Numbered from the stretch's first letter, positions 34,548 to 46,148 are shown. The stretch is DNA of 64,000 nt from Pseudarthrobacter equi (GCF_900105535.1 NZ_LT629779.1:1240001-1304000); one strand, 5' to 3'. Numbers and translations are program-made. Notes: generated by a model from the letters alone, not told the origin.

Positions 34548-35597
34548 GTGCCGGCCCCGGTGGCTGCCATGGACACGGACCCAGTGACGGACAACAGGCC
34601 ACGCCGGTTGCCCAGGCTCGAGGACGTGGCGGAACTGGCCGGGGTCTCGCACCAGACCGTGTCACGGGTGGTCAACAACCACCCGAGCGTCAGCCCCGGG
34701 ACCCGGGGAAAGGTGGAGGCGGCGATCGCCACACTCGGCTACCGCCGCAACACCGCCGCCCGGAGCCTGGTCACCCGGCGTTCACAGACCATCGGTGTTT
34801 TGGGCAGTGAGCTTTCGCAGTACGGCCCCGCCAACACCATGTTGGGGGTGGAGCGCGCAGCACGGGACGCAGGATACTTCGTCAGTGTGGCTGCGCTGCG
34901 GGAGGTCAGCCGGGACGCGATCCTGGACGCAGTCCGGCACTTCCTGGACCAGTCCGTGGACGGAATCGTGGTAATCGTTCCGCACCTGGAGACGCTGGCC
35001 GCACTGGCAGAACTGCCCATCGGAGTGCCGGTAGTGGCCGTTGGGTCCAACGGAAATGACGCTGTAGGCGGGGTCAAGGTGGACCAGCGCCGCGGGGCGG
35101 AGCTGGCCGTGGAACACCTCATTGGGCAGGGCCATGTGCGGATCGGGCACATCGCGGGGCCGCAGGACTGGATAGATGCCGTGGCCCGCGCCGACGGTTG
35201 GCGTGCCGCCCTGGAAGCCGCTGGACTCGCCGCGGACCTGATTGTGGAGGGTGACTGGAGCGCAGGCAGCGGCTACAAAATTGGCTGGCAACTGGCGGCA
35301 AACTCCCGTGCCACGGCGCTCTTTGTAGGCAACGACCAGATGGCCCTCGGGCTCCTGCGGGCGCTGAACGAGGCGGGCATCAGGGTGCCGCAGGACGTAT
35401 CCGTGGTGGGCTTCGACGACCAGCCTGAGGCCGGCTACTTTTGTCCGCCATTGACGGTCATCCGGCAGGACTTTGAAGAACTCGGCCGGCGGTGCATGGA
35501 CATGATGCTCGCGGAGCTCGGCGGCACGCCGGGTCCCCGGACGCTGGTGGTGGAGCCGGAACTTGTCCTGCGCAGCAGTACGGCGCCGCCCGGCTGA
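34548..35597 (+). CDS. LacI-family transcriptional regulator of the arabinose locus
   Basis: A 349-residue regulator: N-terminal helix-turn-helix (LEDVAELAGVSHQTVSRVVN, then RKVEAA-like hinge with LGYRRNTAARSLVTRRS) and a periplasmic-binding-protein-like effector domain ending with VSVVGFDDQPEAGYF. It probably binds the twin operators at 31965 and 32031 and responds to L-arabinose or a derivative; this is inferred from position. The start is GTG 34548, or ATG 34569, which is in frame and gives MDTDPVTDN. It follows araA by 18 bases, so the regulator is in the operon it likely controls. Confidence 0.9.
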   Translation: MPAPVAAMDTDPVTDNRPRRLPRLEDVAELAGVSHQTVSRVVNNHPSVSPGTRGKVEAAIATLGYRRNTAARSLVTRRSQTIGVLGSELSQYGPANTMLGVERAARDAGYFVSVAALREVSRDAILDAVRHFLDQSVDGIVVIVPHLETLAALAELPIGVPVVAVGSNGNDAVGGVKVDQRRGAELAVEHLIGQGHVRIGHIAGPQDWIDAVARADGWRAALEAAGLAADLIVEGDWSAGSGYKIGWQLAANSRATALFVGNDQMALGLLRALNEAGIRVPQDVSVVGFDDQPEAGYFCPPLTVIRQDFEELGRRCMDMMLAELGGTPGPRTLVVEPELVLRSSTAPPG

Positions 35598-35689
35598 GGG
35601 CAAGTTCCAGGCCCAGGGCGGTTCCGGATTTAACCAGGCAGAGATGCCGGGGAAACGCGCCCACAACATCCGCCACCTATGTTTCAGGA

Positions 35690-35881
35690 ATGACAGAGAG
35701 CATTCCCGGCAGGTTCCGCCAATGGTTTACCGCCGCCTTCGCCTTCACCTCCCCGGAACAGGCCGCTGACGCCATGGCCGAGGCATCCCGCTGGGGCTGG
35801 CTTCCTGCCTTGAGCGGCGTGGCAGTGGGCGCCGACCATGCCCGCGCTTGGCACGATGAATCGGCTGCCGGCGCCGGCTGA
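35690..35881 (+). CDS. Small hypothetical protein (63 residues)
   Basis: MTESIPGRFRQWFTAAF then TSPEQAADAMAEASRWGWLPAL: an amphipathic helical small protein with no recognised domain. ATG 35690 follows AGGA very closely, which makes a weak translation start. It lies between the LacI gene and the DUF4193 gene with no obvious partner. Codon choice is similar to neighbouring genes (G/C in third positions), which supports coding, but the evidence is thin. Confidence 0.45.
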   Translation: MTESIPGRFRQWFTAAFAFTSPEQAADAMAEASRWGWLPALSGVAVGADHARAWHDESAAGAG

Positions 35882-35985
35882 CCGGCCGGTTGAACACACT
35901 ATTGCGCCTGTAACGGGGTCATGCCCTAAACTGCTGCACTGAGGTGCCTGAAATGGCGCTGTGCAGCAACGAAAGTGAACACGCT

Positions 35986-36288
35986 ATGGCTACCGATTAC
36001 GATGCTCCACGCAAGCAGGAAGAAGAGTCTCCCGCTGACTCGCTTGAGGCCCTCCAGGCGTCCCGCGGCGGCAACGCGCAGACCGCCGTCATCGATCTCG
36101 AAGAGAATGACACCGCTGAAGGCATTGACCTGCCCGGCGCCGACCTCTCCAACGAGGAACTGACAGTTGTTGTGGTCCCGGAGCAGTCCGATGAATTCAC
36201 GTGCTCCTCGTGCTTCCTGGTCCGCCACCGGTCCCAGGTTGCCCTCGAAAAGAACGGCCTCAAGTACTGCCGCGACTGCGAAGGCTGA
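35986..36288 (+). CDS. DUF4193 zinc-ribbon-like protein
   Basis: A 100-residue actinobacterial protein of the DUF4193 family. The N-terminal 60 residues are acidic and probably disordered, with EDLDE-like segments; the C-terminal part has two CxxC pairs (FTCSSC and CRDC), a likely zinc ribbon, separated by FLVRHRSQVALEKNGLKY. The function is unknown. The start ATG 35986 (MATDYDAPRK) fits the family; an upstream in-frame ATG at 35944 adds unrelated residues. A proper intrinsic terminator follows. Confidence 0.88.
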   Translation: MATDYDAPRKQEEESPADSLEALQASRGGNAQTAVIDLEENDTAEGIDLPGADLSNEELTVVVVPEQSDEFTCSSCFLVRHRSQVALEKNGLKYCRDCEG

Positions 36289-36304
36289 CCTTCCACCAGG
36301 TTTC

Positions 36305-36342
36305 AGCGTCGGCTGCCCCACGGGGGTAACCGGCGCTTTTTT
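36305..36342 (+). terminator. Intrinsic terminator with U-tract after the DUF4193 gene
   Basis: An imperfect stem (AGCGtCGG ... CCGgCGCT, with CCCC/GGGG near the loop) followed by TTTTTT at 36337-36342. This is one of the few classical hairpin-plus-T-run terminators in this GC-rich window. Confidence 0.75.
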
Positions 36343-36561
36343 GTACCCCGCGGGCAACCGTTATGGGCGGTAACGGGCAGGTGCAGGAACGGTGCCGAAG
36401 GAGTTAAGAGTGGCCCCGAAAAGGCCCCTGTTTTATGCGGCCTTAATGCGGCGGGCGTCAGGTTAACGGTTCCGCCCCGAAGCGGCCACAGGCCTCGTTT
36501 CGCCGTTCCTGCCGTCCTAATCTGGAGCTATCCAATCGCTCCTTCCTTGGGTGGCACCACA
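36343..36561. other. Intergenic region before the AMIN-like gene
   Basis: About 220 bases. It has a small inverted repeat (CCGTTA ... TAACGG, about 36358-36376) and several purine-rich stretches. I compared it with the c-di-AMP riboswitch that precedes many secreted wall proteins in actinobacteria and did not find its conserved core. Promoter not assigned. Confidence 0.4.
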
Positions 36562-37113
36562 ATGAAAAAACTCTCCATCTGGTTCACGGCCATCCTTGTG
36601 GCCGTCGGACTGGGATTGCTGGTTCCGGGGCCCGCCTCGGCAACCGCCTCGTATTGCGGGCTCACCTGGGGCTCGCTAATGAAGACGGACGGCTCCATGA
36701 GCGGCGCGCCCGTCACCAATGTCCGCACCGGACAGCACTATTGCTTCGACCGGCTGGTGGTTGACCTGGGCAGCGGCCCGGCTCCCGGCTACTCCGTCCG
36801 CTACGTTGGGCAAATCACCCAGGACGGTTCCGGCAAACCGGTCGACGTCCGGGGCGGCGCCCGCTTGCAGGTGGTTGTCCGGGCACCGGCCTACGACGAT
36901 AGCGGCCACGCCACGTACAAGCCCGCTGACCAGCTGGAGCTCGCCAACGTCTCCGGTTACCAGACCTTCCGCCAGGTGGTCTGGGCAGGAAGCTTTGAGG
37001 GCCAGAGCACGCTCGGTGTGGGCGTCCGCGCCCGTCTTCCGTTCCGTGTCTTCACGCTGGACGGGCCGGGCTCAGGCTCCCGGCTGGTGGTGGATGTGGC
37101 GCACTTCTGGTGA
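36562..37113 (+). CDS. Secreted AMIN-like domain protein
   Basis: A 183-residue exported protein. The N-terminus is a Sec signal peptide (MKKLSIWFTAILVAVGLGLL, cleavage near PASATA at about residue 28). The mature part is all-beta and resembles the AMIN-like domain: GQHYCFDRLVVDLG, GYSVRYVGQI, TFRQVVWAGSFEGQSTLGVGV, LPFRVFTL and a closing RLVVDVAHFW. Such domains are thought to bind cell-wall or surface glycans. Two cysteines (about 32 and 61) could form a disulfide. It is monocistronic, ending at a bidirectional terminator. Confidence 0.82.
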   Translation: MKKLSIWFTAILVAVGLGLLVPGPASATASYCGLTWGSLMKTDGSMSGAPVTNVRTGQHYCFDRLVVDLGSGPAPGYSVRYVGQITQDGSGKPVDVRGGARLQVVVRAPAYDDSGHATYKPADQLELANVSGYQTFRQVVWAGSFEGQSTLGVGVRARLPFRVFTLDGPGSGSRLVVDVAHFW

Positions 37114-37134
37114 CAGCCGCCGTCGTCAAAATAG

Positions 37135-37174
37135 AAAAGGTGCCGTCCCCGCGTTGGCGGGAACGGCACCTTTT
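37135..37174. terminator. Bidirectional terminator between AMIN-like gene and APC permease
   Basis: AAAAGGTGCCGT (37135-37146) pairs perfectly with ACGGCACCTTTT (37163-37174), with an inner CCCGC/GCGGG extension. The T-run ends the plus-strand gene and the A-run serves the minus-strand gene. Confidence 0.88.
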
Positions 37175-37193
37175 CTGTTCTGTGCAGGCGTCT

Positions 37194-38747
37194 TTACTCC
37201 GGGACCACCAGGGCCGGGGTGTCTTTCCGGAGCGTTTCGCCGCGGAAGAAGGCGGGGCGTACCCGGGCCATGATCAGCATGAACACCGCGCCGAGCGCCA
37301 GGATGCCGACGCCGAGGATGAACACCAGTCCCACACCGAAGATTTCGGAGCCGCTGCCGAACTCGGGGGCGAGGCTGTCCACGGCGGTCTGGAAGAACAC
37401 GACGAACAGGCCCACGCCGCCCAGCACCGGGCACAGCAGCCGCAACAGGAAATGGCGGGCGCTGGTGAAGAGGCTGTGCCGGAAGTACCAGGCGCAGGCA
37501 AGTGCCGTCAGGCCGTAGTAGAAGCAGATCATCAGGCCCAGGGCCAGGATGGTGTCATTGAGGACGTTCTCGCTGACCACATGCATCACGGCGTAGAACC
37601 CCGCGGACATGACGCCGGCAGCGACGGTGGCGAAGCCCGGCGTCGCGAACTTCCGGCTGACCCGGCTGAAGGGTTCAGGCAGGGCACCGTAGTGGGCCAT
37701 CGCCAGGAGGCTGCGGGACGGGGACATGAAGGTGGACTGCAGGGACGCGGCCGAGCTGGAGAGCACTGCCAGGGACATCAGGATGGCGAACGGGCCCATG
37801 ATGGGGGAGGCCAGCGCGGTGAAGATGTTCTCGTGGTTCTCTGCGTTGTTCAGCCCGTTGCCGGTATCGCCGACGCCGGCGAACATCATGGTGGCGATGC
37901 TCACCAGCAGGTAGATGGCCAGGACAATGACGGCGGTCAGGGTGCCGGCCACGCCGGCCGTTTTCTTGCCGTTGGCTGTTTCCTCGTTCACCGTGAGGCA
38001 GACGTCCCAGCCCCAGTACACGAAGATGGAGAGGGAAATTCCTGCGGCCACCTGGCCGAAGGTCTCGATCCTGGTGACGTCGAACCATTCCCAGCTGAAG
38101 GGGATGGCGGTCTCCGAGGTGGACCAGTTGGCGAAGGCCATGGCGACGAACAGGCCGAGTACCAGCAGTTGGAATCCCACCAGGCCGTACTGCACCACCT
38201 TGGTGGTGTGCAGGCCGCGGTAGCTGACCCAGACAGCGAGGGCGACGAACACCAGGCAGGTCAGGACGTTCAGGGCCTTGTTGTCCGCGAGGTCCGCGAG
38301 TTCCGGTGAGCCGGTGAGCTGGGACAGGAAGAGGTAGAAGAAGTCGACGGCCACGCCGGCGAGGTTGGACAGCACGATGATGTTGGCTGCCAGGAGCCCC
38401 CACCCGCCCATCCAGCCGACCCAAGGGCCAAACGCCTTGCTGACCCAGGTGAAAGTGGTGCCGCTGTCCGGTGAATCGGCGTTGAGTTCCCGGTAGGCCA
38501 GCGAGACCAGGATCATCGGGATGAAACCGATCAGGAAAATCACGGGCAGCTGGAGTCCGGCTTCATTGACGGTGGGTCCCAGCGCGCTGGTCAGGGTGTA
38601 GGCGGGGGCGATCGTGGAAATTCCCAGGACCACGACGGCGAGGAGCCCCAGCTGCCCGCCCTTCAGTCCCTTGGCGGTAATGTCGCCGCTGCCGGGCAAT
38701 TGCTGGCCCCGCGCGGCGGTGGGGCTGGTGCGGAGTGCTTCTGTCAT
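37194..38747 (-). CDS. APC-family amino acid permease
   Basis: A 517-residue membrane transporter of the amino acid-polyamine-organocation superfamily with about twelve hydrophobic segments. The first helix region reads GLLAVVVLGISTIAPAYTLT, a typical APC unwound TM1, and is followed by SLAYRELNADSPDSGTTFTWV. The substrate is unknown; an amino acid or amine is likely. The start is ATG 38747 (MTEALRTSPT), whereas the frame extends 28 codons further through the operator region. Two copies of a 20-base motif flank a likely promoter upstream. No catabolic partner is adjacent. Confidence 0.88.
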   Translation of the reverse strand: MTEALRTSPTAARGQQLPGSGDITAKGLKGGQLGLLAVVVLGISTIAPAYTLTSALGPTVNEAGLQLPVIFLIGFIPMILVSLAYRELNADSPDSGTTFTWVSKAFGPWVGWMGGWGLLAANIIVLSNLAGVAVDFFYLFLSQLTGSPELADLADNKALNVLTCLVFVALAVWVSYRGLHTTKVVQYGLVGFQLLVLGLFVAMAFANWSTSETAIPFSWEWFDVTRIETFGQVAAGISLSIFVYWGWDVCLTVNEETANGKKTAGVAGTLTAVIVLAIYLLVSIATMMFAGVGDTGNGLNNAENHENIFTALASPIMGPFAILMSLAVLSSSAASLQSTFMSPSRSLLAMAHYGALPEPFSRVSRKFATPGFATVAAGVMSAGFYAVMHVVSENVLNDTILALGLMICFYYGLTALACAWYFRHSLFTSARHFLLRLLCPVLGGVGLFVVFFQTAVDSLAPEFGSGSEIFGVGLVFILGVGILALGAVFMLIMARVRPAFFRGETLRKDTPALVVPE

Positions 38748-38783
38748 GGCACCGCTTTCTGGAAGCTTATGACCGGGGTCACT

Positions 38784-38857
38784 ATATGAATGGCGTTCAT
38801 TTAGTATGGAGCTGTGACCGCCGTCGCGCAAAAGGGAATATGAATCACGTTCGTTTA
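38784..38857 (-). promoter_or_regulatory. APC permease promoter with two operator-like repeats
   Basis: Two direct copies of ATATGAATnnCGTTCrTTTA at 38784-38803 and 38838-38857 (54 bases apart), each an imperfect palindrome around TGAAtnncgTTCA. Between them, on the minus strand, TTGCGC (38831-38826), 17 bases and CATACT (38808-38803) look like -35 and -10. A dimeric repressor, perhaps GntR- or TetR-type, could bind both copies; the regulator is not adjacent. Confidence 0.55.
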
Positions 38858-38969
38858 TGACTGGGCGGCAGAATTAGTAAGCTCACTGAGAAATATCCGC
38901 CCAGGCCCGTGCCGGGTGGCCCGGGCGCTGATAGTTTCGAAGTTACTGGACCAATCGAGGAGGACTCCC

Positions 38970-39449
38970 ATGAAAGCTTCACCGACCCTGACCAACAACC
39001 TGCAGGCCGTACTCGCCGACCTGATCGAGCTGCACATCCAGGGCAAGCAGGCGCACTGGAACATTGTGGGCACCAATTTCCGGGACCTCCACCTGCAGCT
39101 GGATGAGATCGTTGACGCCGCCCGCCAGTTCGCCGATGACACCGCCGAGCGCATGCGGGCCCTCCACGCGCTGCCTGATGGCCGCAGCTCCACTGTGTCG
39201 AAGTCGACCGCCCTGGCGGAGTTTCCCGAGGGCCTGATCAGCACCAAGGACGCCATCGAGCGGATCGTTGCAGCCATGGAGGCAGCGGTGGGCACCATGC
39301 GCAAGGTCCATGACGAGGTGGATGAGGAGGATCCCACCAGCGCAGACCTGCTGCACGAGTTCATTGCCAAGCTGGAGCAGTTCGCTTGGATGGTGAACGC
39401 CGAGACGATGAAGCCGACCGCCAGCGTCACCGCGCCTGACGAAAAGTAG
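38970..39449 (+). CDS. dps: Dps, DNA-protecting ferritin-like protein
   Basis: A 159-residue Dps protein, which forms a 12-mer that oxidises and stores iron and protects DNA in stress and stationary phase. The dinuclear ferroxidase ligands are all present with canonical spacing: H29, H41, D56 and E60 (intervals 12, 15 and 4, as in E. coli Dps). The start ATG 38970 has GAGGAGG six bases upstream, a very strong site. The gene stands alone, divergent from the permease and closed by a hairpin. Confidence 0.95.
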   Translation: MKASPTLTNNLQAVLADLIELHIQGKQAHWNIVGTNFRDLHLQLDEIVDAARQFADDTAERMRALHALPDGRSSTVSKSTALAEFPEGLISTKDAIERIVAAMEAAVGTMRKVHDEVDEEDPTSADLLHEFIAKLEQFAWMVNAETMKPTASVTAPDEK

Positions 39450-39476
39450 GAGCGGACTGCCACCACAGCACGGATG

Positions 39477-39521
39477 AGGCGCCCGGTACCGGAGGTTGGA
39501 CTCCGGCGCCGGGCGCCTTTG
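39477..39521 (+). terminator. Terminator after dps
   Basis: AGGCGCCCGG (39477-39486) pairs with CCGGGCGCCT (39509-39518), with an inner CCGGAG/CTCCGG helix, followed by TTT. Confidence 0.8.
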
Positions 39522-39559
39522 CCGTTGAGGCCTATGCGCTGACGCGTGCCGAGGTGCTG

Positions 39560-41119
39560 CTACACGGCCTTAGGTACTTTGCGAAGTACGACGGCGGCGC
39601 AGACTGCCGCGGTTGCCATCAGGACCAGCCCAATCGCCGCCGTCACATGCACGCCGGAATCGAAGGCGGCAGCCGCGGACTGGCGGACGGTTTCGGCCAG
39701 CGGGGCCGGCAGCGCGGCCGCGAGGTCCATGGCGCCTGCCAGTGTTTCGCCGGCGCTGTGGCGGGCCGCTTCCGGGGCGGTGCTGACCACGGCTGCCGGG
39801 AGGTGCAGGTTGTGCTGGTAGGAGGCCGTGAGGATGGAGCCCAGTACGGCCGTCCCCAGCAGCGCCCCCACCTCGTACCCGGTCTCCGAGATGGCGGCCG
39901 CGGCACCTGACTTGTGCGCCGGCGCCGCACCGAGGATGAGGTCGTTGGAGATGGTTTCAGCCGTCCCCACGCCCAGCGCCAGGATCAGCAACGCTGCCAG
40001 CAGCAGTGTGGGCCCGCCGTCGTGGTTCCCGAACGTCACCAGGCTGTATCCCGCGGCGCTGAACGCAAGGCCCGTTCCCACCACGAAGCCGGGGCGCACC
40101 TTCCGGACCAGCGGCACCACCACCAGTCCTGCCACCACCGTGGCAATAAGGGCCGGGATCATGGCAACGCCCGCGGCAGACGGCGTCATGCCTTCGAGCA
40201 GCTGCAGGTGCTGGGCCAGGAAGAGGATGAAGCCGTTGAAGGAGAACAGGGCCAGGACGTTGGCGGTGATGGCCATGCTGAACACCCGGTTGCGGAAAAG
40301 CGACATGTCCAGCAGGGGGTGCGGCAGCCGGAGCTGCCGCCGGACGAACACCACTGCCATGGCCAGGCCGAAAGCCATGGCGCCAAGGCCGTTGCCGGAC
40401 AAGCCTTCCGTGGCAACTTCCTTGATGCCGTATACCAGCGGCACCATCACCAGCAGGGACAGCGCAATGCTGGGAATGTCCACCTTCCCCGGTTCCGGAT
40501 TCTTCGATTCCGGGATCAGCGCCGGACCCAGGGCGATCAGCGGCACCATGAGCGGCACTGCGACCAGGAAGACTGCGCCCCACCAGTAGTGCTCCACCAG
40601 CCAGCCGCCGAAGATCGGACCCAGGGCGGCCCCGCCGGAGAACCCGGCGGCCCAGATGGCCACCGCCAGCCGGCGACGGTTGGGCTCCGCGAAGATGTTG
40701 CGGATGAGCGAGAGGGTTGAGGGCATCAGCATGGCGCCAAAGAAGCCCAGGGCGGCGCGCCCTGCGATGAGCCATTCCGCCGTTGGCGCGAACGCTGTGG
40801 CGGCCGAGAGCGCCGCAAAGCCCAGGCTGCCGGTGAGGAGCAGCCGCCGCCGGCCGATCCTGTCACCGAAGCTGCCCATGCACACCAGCAGCCCCGCCAG
40901 GACCAGCGGGTAGGCGTCCACGATCCAGAGCAGCTGTACCCCGGAAGGGTTCAGGGACTGGGCTATCGCGGGCAGGGCGAAGGTCAGTGCCGTGTTGTCC
41001 ACGGCCACCAGCAGTACGGGGAACATCAGCAGCGCAAGGGCCAGCCAGTCGCGCCACGGTGCCCGTGGGGCAGCAGGTCCCTGAAGCTGGGGTTCAGCGC
41101 GGTGCGTCGACGTGGTCAT
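39560..41119 (-). CDS. MFS transporter, DHA2 (EmrB/QacA-like) family
   Basis: A 519-residue drug/proton antiporter-like protein with about fourteen hydrophobic segments. Typical stretches are VALDNTALTFALPAI-like near residue 40 (LVAVDNTALTFALPAIAQSL), LLWIVDAYPLVLAGLLV and GSFGDRIGRRRLLL (motif A). It probably exports toxic compounds under control of the divergent TetR gene. The start codon ATG 41119 lies six bases from a TATAGT -10, so the mRNA is probably leaderless. Confidence 0.9.
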   Translation of the reverse strand: MTTSTHRAEPQLQGPAAPRAPWRDWLALALLMFPVLLVAVDNTALTFALPAIAQSLNPSGVQLLWIVDAYPLVLAGLLVCMGSFGDRIGRRRLLLTGSLGFAALSAATAFAPTAEWLIAGRAALGFFGAMLMPSTLSLIRNIFAEPNRRRLAVAIWAAGFSGGAALGPIFGGWLVEHYWWGAVFLVAVPLMVPLIALGPALIPESKNPEPGKVDIPSIALSLLVMVPLVYGIKEVATEGLSGNGLGAMAFGLAMAVVFVRRQLRLPHPLLDMSLFRNRVFSMAITANVLALFSFNGFILFLAQHLQLLEGMTPSAAGVAMIPALIATVVAGLVVVPLVRKVRPGFVVGTGLAFSAAGYSLVTFGNHDGGPTLLLAALLILALGVGTAETISNDLILGAAPAHKSGAAAAISETGYEVGALLGTAVLGSILTASYQHNLHLPAAVVSTAPEAARHSAGETLAGAMDLAAALPAPLAETVRQSAAAAFDSGVHVTAAIGLVLMATAAVCAAVVLRKVPKAV

Positions 41120-41125
41120 AGATTA

Positions 41126-41149
41126 ACTATACCGTCCAGACGGTACAGT
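41126..41149. promoter_or_regulatory. TetR operator overlapping the MFS promoter
   Basis: A palindrome ACTnTACCGTC-CA-GACGGTAnAGT, with 7-bp inner arms plus matching outer triplets. On the minus strand its end forms TATAGT (41131-41126), the likely -10 of the efflux gene. A bound TetR dimer would cover the promoter spacer. The TetR gene starts 44 bases further on. Confidence 0.75.
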
Positions 41150-41192
41150 TTGGAGCGGTGGTTGAGTTGAGCCTCCGGCACCCCGGGAGGGC

Positions 41193-41741
41193 ATGATGGA
41201 TGGCATGCCCCGAAAGCCAGTCGCCCGCGAAGCTGTCCTTGACGCCTTCGCCACCCTGTTGATTGAGGTGGGGGAGCGCGCCGCCACCCTGGACGCCGTA
41301 GCCCGAAAGGCCGGCGTTTCCAAGGGCGGTCTCCTCTACCACTTTCCCAACAAGGAAGCCCTGATTCAGGCGCTCCTGGACCAGCTGGACGCGCTCGCCG
41401 GAGAAGACGCCGATGCCATGGCCGCCGCCCCGGAAGGTGCGGCCGCCTACTTCATCAGGTCCTCGGTGTGGGGAGACACCCCCTTGGACCGGGCCATCGT
41501 CGCCGCCACCCGGCTGGCGGAGGTGGCGCATGAAGAAACCCGCCGCCGTTTCGCTGCGATCCAGCGGCGGTGGCTCGACGAAATCGCCGCCGATGTGGGG
41601 CCGGCCCTGTCCAAGGCCGTGCTGTATATGGGGGACGGCCTCTACTTCAACGCCATGCTCTCCGTCGGCCCGGTCCCCGAAGGCGGCGCAGCTGCGGACG
41701 TGGACGAATTGCTGGCAGCACTGGAGAGGCTCCGGCGGTAG
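41193..41741 (+). CDS. TetR-family repressor
   Basis: A 182-residue regulator: helix-turn-helix with AVLDAFATLLIEVGERAATL then VARKAGVSKGGLLYHFPNKEAL (YHF is the usual helix-3/4 motif) and a C-terminal ligand-binding domain. It presumably represses the divergent DHA2 efflux gene and itself via the palindrome at 41126-41149. The start may be ATG 41193, 41196 or 41205 (MPRKPVAREA); the last fits typical family N-termini best. Confidence 0.9.
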   Translation: MMDGMPRKPVAREAVLDAFATLLIEVGERAATLDAVARKAGVSKGGLLYHFPNKEALIQALLDQLDALAGEDADAMAAAPEGAAAYFIRSSVWGDTPLDRAIVAATRLAEVAHEETRRRFAAIQRRWLDEIAADVGPALSKAVLYMGDGLYFNAMLSVGPVPEGGAAADVDELLAALERLRR

Positions 41742-41844
41742 CAGGACATTTGCCCCGGGGGCCGTGGCGTAGGAGAATTAAGCGTTGTGGGAGCTGTCAC
41801 CTGACGGCCCCGCGTACACATCCAACTGAATAGCCTTTGATCTG

Positions 41845-42078
41845 CGGCGGGAGAGTCCTGCCACAACGTCGGCAGGCGCCGTAGGAGCAAATCCTCCCCA
41901 GGAATCTCGCAGGCCCCTGTACCGCCGCGGCGAGGCACCTCTGGAAAGCAGCAGGCCGTCCAGGCACCCGTGATCGGGTGCCGGACCGTTGTGCTCACCG
42001 ACGGTGCAAGCGGGTCCTGTCCATGCAGGCGCCGCGGAAACTCTCAGGTCCAATACAGAGCGGGGAGGGACCCGAATC
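41845..42078 (+). promoter_or_regulatory. Tandem glycine riboswitch ahead of gcvP
   Basis: Two consecutive glycine aptamers. The first (about 41845-41960) has GCGGGAGAGTCCTGC, GGCGCCGTAGGAGCAAA and CCAGGAATCTCGCAGGC ... CTCTGGA. The second (about 41990-42078) repeats the plan with GCGGGTCCTGTCC, GGCGCCGCGGAAA, CTCTCAGGTCC and AGAGCGGGGAGGG. These motifs (GGCGCCG.AGGAGCAA and CTCTCAGG) are diagnostic. It lies 44 bases before the gcvP start and would let glycine turn on its own catabolism. Confidence 0.9.
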
Positions 42079-42121
42079 GCTGTGGCGTACCCTGCGCCGC
42101 CTGAGTATCTGGAGTTCCCCC

Positions 42122-44993
<2,872 letters not shown>

Positions 44994-45001
<8 letters not shown>

Positions 45002-46142
45002 GAACCACACCGCCCTTTACGGCGAGCACCAGAAGCTTGGCGCCTCCTTCACCGATTTCGGTGGTTGGCAGATGCCCTTGAAGTACAGCTCTGAGCTTGC
45101 CGAGCACCACGCCGTGCGCAACGGTGCGGGCCTGTTCGACCTCTCCCACATGGGCGAAGTCTGGGTCACCGGCCCGGACGCCGCAGCGTTCCTGGACTAC
45201 GCCCTGGCGGGAAAGATCTCGGCCATGCCGGTGGGCAAGGCCAAGTACTCGCTGATCTGCACTCCGGACGGCGGCATCATCGACGACCTCATTACCTACC
45301 GCCGCCCTTCCCCGGCAGCGGGCGGTGACCGCTTCCTGGTGGTCCCCAACGCAGGCAACGCCAAAGTAGTTGCCGAGGCCCTGCAGCAACGTTCGGCCGG
45401 CTTCGACGTCACTGTGGAGGACGCCTCGGCAGAAACGTCGCTGATCGCAGTCCAGGGACCCAAGGCGCAGGACCTCCTGCTCCGGCTGGTCCCCGCGGCC
45501 CAGCATGCAGACGTTACCGGGCTGAAGTACTACGCCGCGGTGGAAGTCCCGTTCCTGGTCAACGGAGCCGGACTCACCCTCCTGCTGGCCCGCACTGGCT
45601 ACACCGGCGAAGACGGCTTTGAGATCTTCGTGCCCAACGATGACGCCGTCGGACTCTGGCAGGCACTCCTCGCGGTGGCCGACGACGGGGAGCTCACCCC
45701 GGCGGGCCTCGCATGCCGGGATTCGCTCCGCCTGGAAGCCGGGATGCCCCTGTACGGCAACGAACTCTCCCTGCAGGGCGACCCGTACTCCGCCGGACTC
45801 GGTCCCGTCGTCGCGCTGTCCAAGGAAGGCGACTTCGTGGGCAAGGCAGCGCTGGCAGAAAAGAAGGAGGCCGGCGCGGGATCGACCACCGGCCGCCGCC
45901 TGGTGGGCCTGAAGGGCCTGGGCCGCCGTGCCGGCCGTGCCCACTACCCGGTCCTCAAGGACGGGGCAGTGGTTGGCGAAGTCACCTCCGGACAGCCTTC
46001 ACCCACCCTCGGCTACCCGGTGGCGCTGGCCTACGTCGACGTCGAACACGCCGCCCCCGGAACAGCCCTCGACGTCGACCTGCGCGGCAAGGCCGAACCG
46101 TTCGAAGTGGTCGAGCTGCCGTTCTACAAGCGCACCAAGTAG
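44994..46142 (+). CDS. gcvT: Aminomethyltransferase, glycine cleavage T-protein
   Basis: Takes the aminomethyl group from the H-protein and forms 5,10-methylene-tetrahydrofolate plus ammonia (EC 2.1.2.10). 382 residues. [47 protein letters not shown] and [13 protein letters not shown] are family signatures. ATG 44994 overlaps the gcvP stop, so translation is coupled. The next gene, sdaA, starts six bases after the stop; no gcvH is found between them or elsewhere in the window. Confidence 0.96.
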
Positions 46143-46148
46143 GACGTC

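Noticed and set aside
36343-36561. A c-di-AMP (ydaO) riboswitch ahead of the secreted AMIN-like gene
   Set aside because: The conserved core segments of that riboswitch could not be found.
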